Shown piece by piece: positions 52,937 to 56,374 of a DNA stretch of 56,374 nucleotides (position 1 is the first letter of the stretch; the number at the start of each line of letters is the position of its first letter). The stretch comes from Actinomycetes bacterium (lineage in GTDB: Bacteria > Actinomycetota > Acidimicrobiia > Acidimicrobiales > Acidimicrobiaceae). The notes beneath the pieces are model-generated. The model was not told the origin of the DNA. It ran no database searches and saw nothing but the letters and a program-made list of their open reading frames with translations. The position numbers and the translations under genes are program-made. The DNA lies in NCBI GenBank assembly GCA_021777475.1, contig JAJYDM010000003.1:1-56374 (forward strand). Direction: 5' to 3'.

Positions 52937-53791
52937 TCACTCCCCCATCCGCTTTGAATGCAGCCCAAACTTCTTTTTCAGAATTTGATGAAAATCGCGA
53001 TTCGCGAATGTTACAAGATGCGCCGAATTTCCATTTACGGTGCACCTTACCAAGTCACCCGGGTCGAGAATCACCTTGCGCGATCCATCCACCATTGCAG
53101 CCGCGGATGGCCCGTCAGCAAGCGTCAACTCAACTGTCTCAATCGGATCCAAAACTAATGACCTGTCAAAAAGCATGTGTGGGCTTATAGGAGTCAAAAT
53201 CATGGCCCTCAACCTCGGAGAAACTACGGGCCCTCTGGCTGAGAAACTGTAAGCGGTTGATCCCGTCGGCGACGAGACTATTAATCCGTCCGCCTCGTAG
53301 GTAAGGAAGTGGGTCGCTCCAAATGCGACATCAACCCTTATCACATGGCCTGAGTCCAGCTTCTCGACGACGAGATCGTTGAGTGCGATGTATTGTCTAC
53401 GCGATGAAGGCTGAGCATCCCCAATTTCGAATGTGGACTCGCCTCTTTCGACCTCAATTGCAAGCGTCATGCGCTCCTCAAGGGAAAACTCACCCGCAAA
53501 AAACCTCTCCAAGGCACGAAATAGTCCTTCCGGAACAATCTCGGTTAAATACCCGAGCGAACCGAAATTCACGCCTAAGACAGGAATCGGTAAAGGCAGA
53601 ACCTTGTCGATTGCCCTAAGCATTGTGCCATCACCACCCAGGGATACCACCAGATCAAGAGCGTTTTCCGAACCGCTTTCACCCATATAGACAGCACGGT
53701 GGCCTCTGTGACCCAACCACTCGTCTAGCTCGGCCGCCTTCTGACGCGCACTCTCACGTTGGGGATGATAAACAATGCCTACATTTGCCAT
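52937..53791 (-). CDS. nadK: NAD kinase
   Basis: 284 residues with SLGGDGTML (GGDGT), NFGSLGYLTE, the VEKLDSGHVIRVD region and ADGLIVSSPTGSTAYSFSA. It makes NADP. ATG start at 53791. Confidence 0.96.
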   Translation of the reverse strand: MANVGIVYHPQRESARQKAAELDEWLGHRGHRAVYMGESGSENALDLVVSLGGDGTMLRAIDKVLPLPIPVLGVNFGSLGYLTEIVPEGLFRALERFFAGEFSLEERMTLAIEVERGESTFEIGDAQPSSRRQYIALNDLVVEKLDSGHVIRVDVAFGATHFLTYEADGLIVSSPTGSTAYSFSARGPVVSPRLRAMILTPISPHMLFDRSLVLDPIETVELTLADGPSAAAMVDGSRKVILDPGDLVRCTVNGNSAHLVTFANRDFHQILKKKFGLHSKRMGE

Positions 53792-54302
53792 TGGCTACAA
53801 ACTAACAAATCCTAATGACCTTTGATCTCCTCCCACAGGATAAATGCGCGGAATTCCTCAGATCCTGCGGGAATGCCGCCAATCCTCACGGCGATTGAAA
53901 CTTTAGGGACAGCTTGCACGACACAAATGGGCTTTGCTCGCGGTATCCATCTGCGCACTTCAACCGTTGAGCCCGTAGCGAGAGTGTTATGTGGCACATT
54001 TATGTGCGAACCTACTTTGGAGGTATAGACGGTGCGCTACTAGACCGCTCGGCCGTTGAAATTCTCTTTGCCGGTGTGTTCGCACTTTTAGCAGGTCTGG
54101 GATATGCGATTGGGATTTACAGGTCCCACAACGACTGTGGGCAGTGGCAGAACTCTAATCCTCGATTGGCTAAGGGAACAAACAACGCTGGTGGATACTC
54201 CCTGGGTTACGTATTTCCTGGGTAGGACAGTCTCCCGGCCTTTCCACGATCGCCCCAGACCCCAAGTATGATTCCTAGGACATGCAATTCAGTTTTGGAG
54301 GA
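53792..54302. other. Region without a confident gene
   Basis: Between nadK and tlyA. A minus-strand frame 53812-53997 (61 residues, GTG start) ending near nadK, and a plus-strand frame 53989-54225 with one hydrophobic segment, are both weakly protein-like. Neither has a good ribosome binding site or a known family. Confidence 0.4.
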
Positions 54303-55115
54303 TCAGTTCCCGACTGAGTCTGCTCCCACGCGTGCAATCTCATTATCGATCAAGGCAGTGCAGTATTCAATCGTTTGGCCTGAACCTTTCGAAAGGTGAA
54401 AGAAAAACTCCACATTGCCCTGGGTTCCTCTCACTACCGACACCCCAATTGCTTTCACTATCGCTCCGCAGAGAAGAAATTCTTCCGCAACAGCAATTAG
54501 AGATTCCCGCCAGAGTAAAGGATCTTTGATGACCCCTCGAGTCCGGGAAGCATCCTTTCGGCCCACTTCAAACTGGGGCTTCGCCAGAATCAGCAGCTCA
54601 CCATCTCGCAATGTCAAGTCAAGCAATTCCTTGGCCATAATTCGAACAGACGTGAAGGAGACATCAGTAACTACAAGTGGAAAACCTTTTCCGTCAGGAT
54701 CCTTAAAGTCTCTAATATTGGTCTGCTCGAAGCTAACGACCCGCAGATCATTTCTGATCTTTTCGTGAAGCTGATTGGTACCAACATCCACCGCATAGAC
54801 CCTGCCAGCGCCATGTTGAAGCAAACAGTCTGTAAAGCCGCCGGTTGAACTCCCCACATCAAGTACCCGCAGGCCCTTCACTTCGATATCGAAGCGTTTC
54901 AAAGCGCCCTCTAATTTCATTCCGCCACGAGAAACGTAGGGGTTGGTAGCAGTTATGCGAAGTTGGTCGTTGACCTTAACCTGGCGCGAAGCCTTGACAG
55001 CTACCGAGCCATTGACCAAGACTTTCCCTTGCCTAATGAGCTCGGCAGCATTCTCGCGTGAACTCACGAAACCTCTGTCCACCAGGGCAAGATCTAACCG
55101 TGTAGCAGAGCGCAT
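54303..55115 (-). CDS. tlyA: TlyA family rRNA methyltransferase (FtsJ-like with S4 domain)
   Basis: 270 residues from the ATG at 55115. S4 domain (SRENAAELIRQGKVLVNGS) then an FtsJ/RrmJ fold with LDVGSSTGGFTDCLLQ and VVTDVSFTS. TlyA 2'-O-methylates 16S and 23S rRNA. First gene of tlyA-nadK-recN. Confidence 0.94.
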   Translation of the reverse strand: MRSATRLDLALVDRGFVSSRENAAELIRQGKVLVNGSVAVKASRQVKVNDQLRITATNPYVSRGGMKLEGALKRFDIEVKGLRVLDVGSSTGGFTDCLLQHGAGRVYAVDVGTNQLHEKIRNDLRVVSFEQTNIRDFKDPDGKGFPLVVTDVSFTSVRIMAKELLDLTLRDGELLILAKPQFEVGRKDASRTRGVIKDPLLWRESLIAVAEEFLLCGAIVKAIGVSVVRGTQGNVEFFFHLSKGSGQTIEYCTALIDNEIARVGADSVGN

Positions 55116-55215
55116 TTTGATGGAACCCATCATATATCAGGCAGGTTGTACCAAGGTCTACAAACGAAGAGTCGAACCGGAAAACCGCTCTAAATCCGAA
55201 GAAGTCCGGCGGAAA

Positions 55216-55845
55216 TCAGGGTTTCTTTGTGTCGTCATCGCCCGCCGTCTTTGCAACCGTGGCACTCTTAATTGAACCTGCCCTACTTCTTCCCTTTGGG
55301 ATTGGCGCAGTAGTTGTACCTTTAGTTTCAGCCTTCACCCTGGTTGCGCCCCCTACCCTGCTTGAGCTGGCGCGTCGTGGCTTAGCAGCAGCTGGTTTCA
55401 CCGTCTCCGTGTCAACTGTTGGTGCTACCTTGACTTTTGTCGCTTCGCCAGCGGACTCCGTCTTAGGGATCTGTCGGATAAGCGAATTCATCATTTCAGT
55501 TAGCCTTGCAAGGTCCTCTCGAATAGAAGACATCTTTCCAAGATCCTGACTGAGTGATAACAATCTGTCTGAAAACTTTCCGAACTCTTCTTTAGATATT
55601 GCATTGGCGGCACGCAATTGCTTTTCCATCTCCTTGCGCAGCCCGTTGATCAAGAGCTCAGTGTTCTCGCGGCTCTTCCTTGCAGTATCCTCGAAGATCT
55701 CACGCATTTGATTGCGCTGCACTTCGGAGATGTGCGCAACGTCACGCAAAGCCTCTTCCGCCTTTGCCTGAGCAATCTTGGCCACGGAAAGCCCAGTTTC
55801 TACCAGCTTTCCAAGTTTCTGAGAACCATCTTTAGCTGCCATCAT
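55216..55845 (-). CDS. Coiled-coil, phasin-like protein
   Basis: 209 residues from ATG 55845 (GGAAGG upstream). Helical N-terminal two-thirds (LGKLVETGLSVAKIAQAKAE ... QRNQMREIFEDTARKSRENT), then a Lys/Ala/Pro/Thr-rich basic tail reminiscent of histone-like tails. Such proteins lie before tlyA in several Actinobacteria. Function unknown. Confidence 0.75.
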   Translation of the reverse strand: MMAAKDGSQKLGKLVETGLSVAKIAQAKAEEALRDVAHISEVQRNQMREIFEDTARKSRENTELLINGLRKEMEKQLRAANAISKEEFGKFSDRLLSLSQDLGKMSSIREDLARLTEMMNSLIRQIPKTESAGEATKVKVAPTVDTETVKPAAAKPRRASSSRVGGATRVKAETKGTTTAPIPKGRSRAGSIKSATVAKTAGDDDTKKP

Positions 55846-56303
55846 TCCATCCTTCCCAGATAGACCACATGCTAAGAATACCATGCATCGTATAACAATT
55901 GCATGAGTCCTTTTTTGGCGGGATCTTATTGCGGTCCTTGGCGTCTCCTCCCCCTGCCAGCTGTTGCATTAGTCAGGACCTGCTCACACTCAAAGTCCAG
56001 TGTCAAATCAGCGAAACCGGTTGCGGGGAGCGAGGAAACACACTGACATCAAAATTGGGCAGTCTGAAACCCGAACCCTTTGACTTCGGTAATGGACGCA
56101 ATCAAACTGAACTGCTTCGGCACTCCCCCATACAAAACTCTCATTAATAACTGGGTCTACTTGGTACCAATATTTGCCCATCTGGTTTTGAAATTCAGGT
56201 CGAATAAAAGAAGCTCCAGTTTGCCGGCTTCAGTTTGCACCACTCCGTAGTGTCACAACGACATGACATAGTATGGAATAAGAGAGAAACAGAGAAAAAC
56301 ATT
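55846..56303. other. Gene-free region
   Basis: No convincing frame, tRNA or repeat seen. It probably holds promoters for the leftward coiled-coil gene and for the rightward gene starting at 56304. Confidence 0.4.
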
Positions 56304-56374
56304 ATGGTGAGAAATAGCCGATCAAGTCAGTGGATTGAGACCTCGAGGGGATATCGACTATCCAGCGGAAATAT
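56304..56374 (+). CDS. Possible start of a gene cut by the window edge
   Basis: ATG at 56304 opens 23 codons (MVRNSRSSQWIETSRGYRLS ...) without a stop to the edge. Only a weak purine-rich sequence lies upstream. Too short to classify. Confidence 0.3.
   Translation, partial: MVRNSRSSQWIETSRGYRLSSGN

Overview
The window looks like an actinobacterial chromosome, most likely from a deep-branching, moderate-GC lineage such as Acidimicrobiia. The lineage guess is inference. The support is gene order: tlyA-nadK-recN-pyrG-nudix-xerD and scpA-scpB-rluB-aroH-aroA-cmk-plsC-ispH-der is the classical actinobacterial arrangement, and the tRNA has no encoded CCA. Many genes start with GTG or TTG, and several promoters sit so close to the start codon that leaderless mRNA is likely.

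Layout. (1) 1-1.8 kb: an IscB (OMEGA) RNA-guided nuclease gene running off the left edge, with its omegaRNA region abutting the stop codon of pilC. Its RuvC domain has lost two catalytic acidic residues while its HNH motif is intact. (2) 1.8-14.2 kb: a type IV pilus locus (pilC, pilB, pilO-like, a pilM/pilN-like fusion, a small partner, a prepilin-peptidase-like protein, a pilin-like protein) with a 1587-residue secreted YVTN beta-propeller protein. (3) 14.4-31.1 kb: a GC-richer accessory element next to a tRNA-Pro gene. It holds a DnaB helicase with a YdjM-like membrane protein, an MmeI-like restriction-modification enzyme, a serine recombinase, a topoisomerase-type zinc-repeat protein, an XRE regulator with an EAL protein, a ParA-SLOG-NYN-deoxyribosyltransferase operon, a sigma-factor-like gene and a D12 adenine methylase operon. 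(4) 31.1-56.4 kb: the conserved housekeeping block.

The accessory element appears to have its own expression circuit. Five near-identical promoter-like boxes (consensus GAATCTCCCGCATATATATG) lie immediately upstream of five transcription units: ydjM-dnaB, the zinc-repeat gene, parA, the sigma-like gene itself and the methylase operon. In two cases the -10-like TATATA is placed so that transcription would begin at the A of the ATG. The simplest model is that the element sigma factor reads these boxes and autoregulates.

A second shared signal is a 54-nt palindromic element (12-bp arms, 30-nt centre), found three times: at 8.2 kb, 28.3 kb and 30.7 kb. The copy in the pilus region suggests that the pilus locus and the 14-31 kb element share history. 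A third notable item is a protein that joins a region resembling phage helicase loaders (G39P type) to an apparently active c-di-GMP phosphodiesterase domain, in an element that also encodes DnaB. All functional links are inference from sequence; no searches or computations were run.
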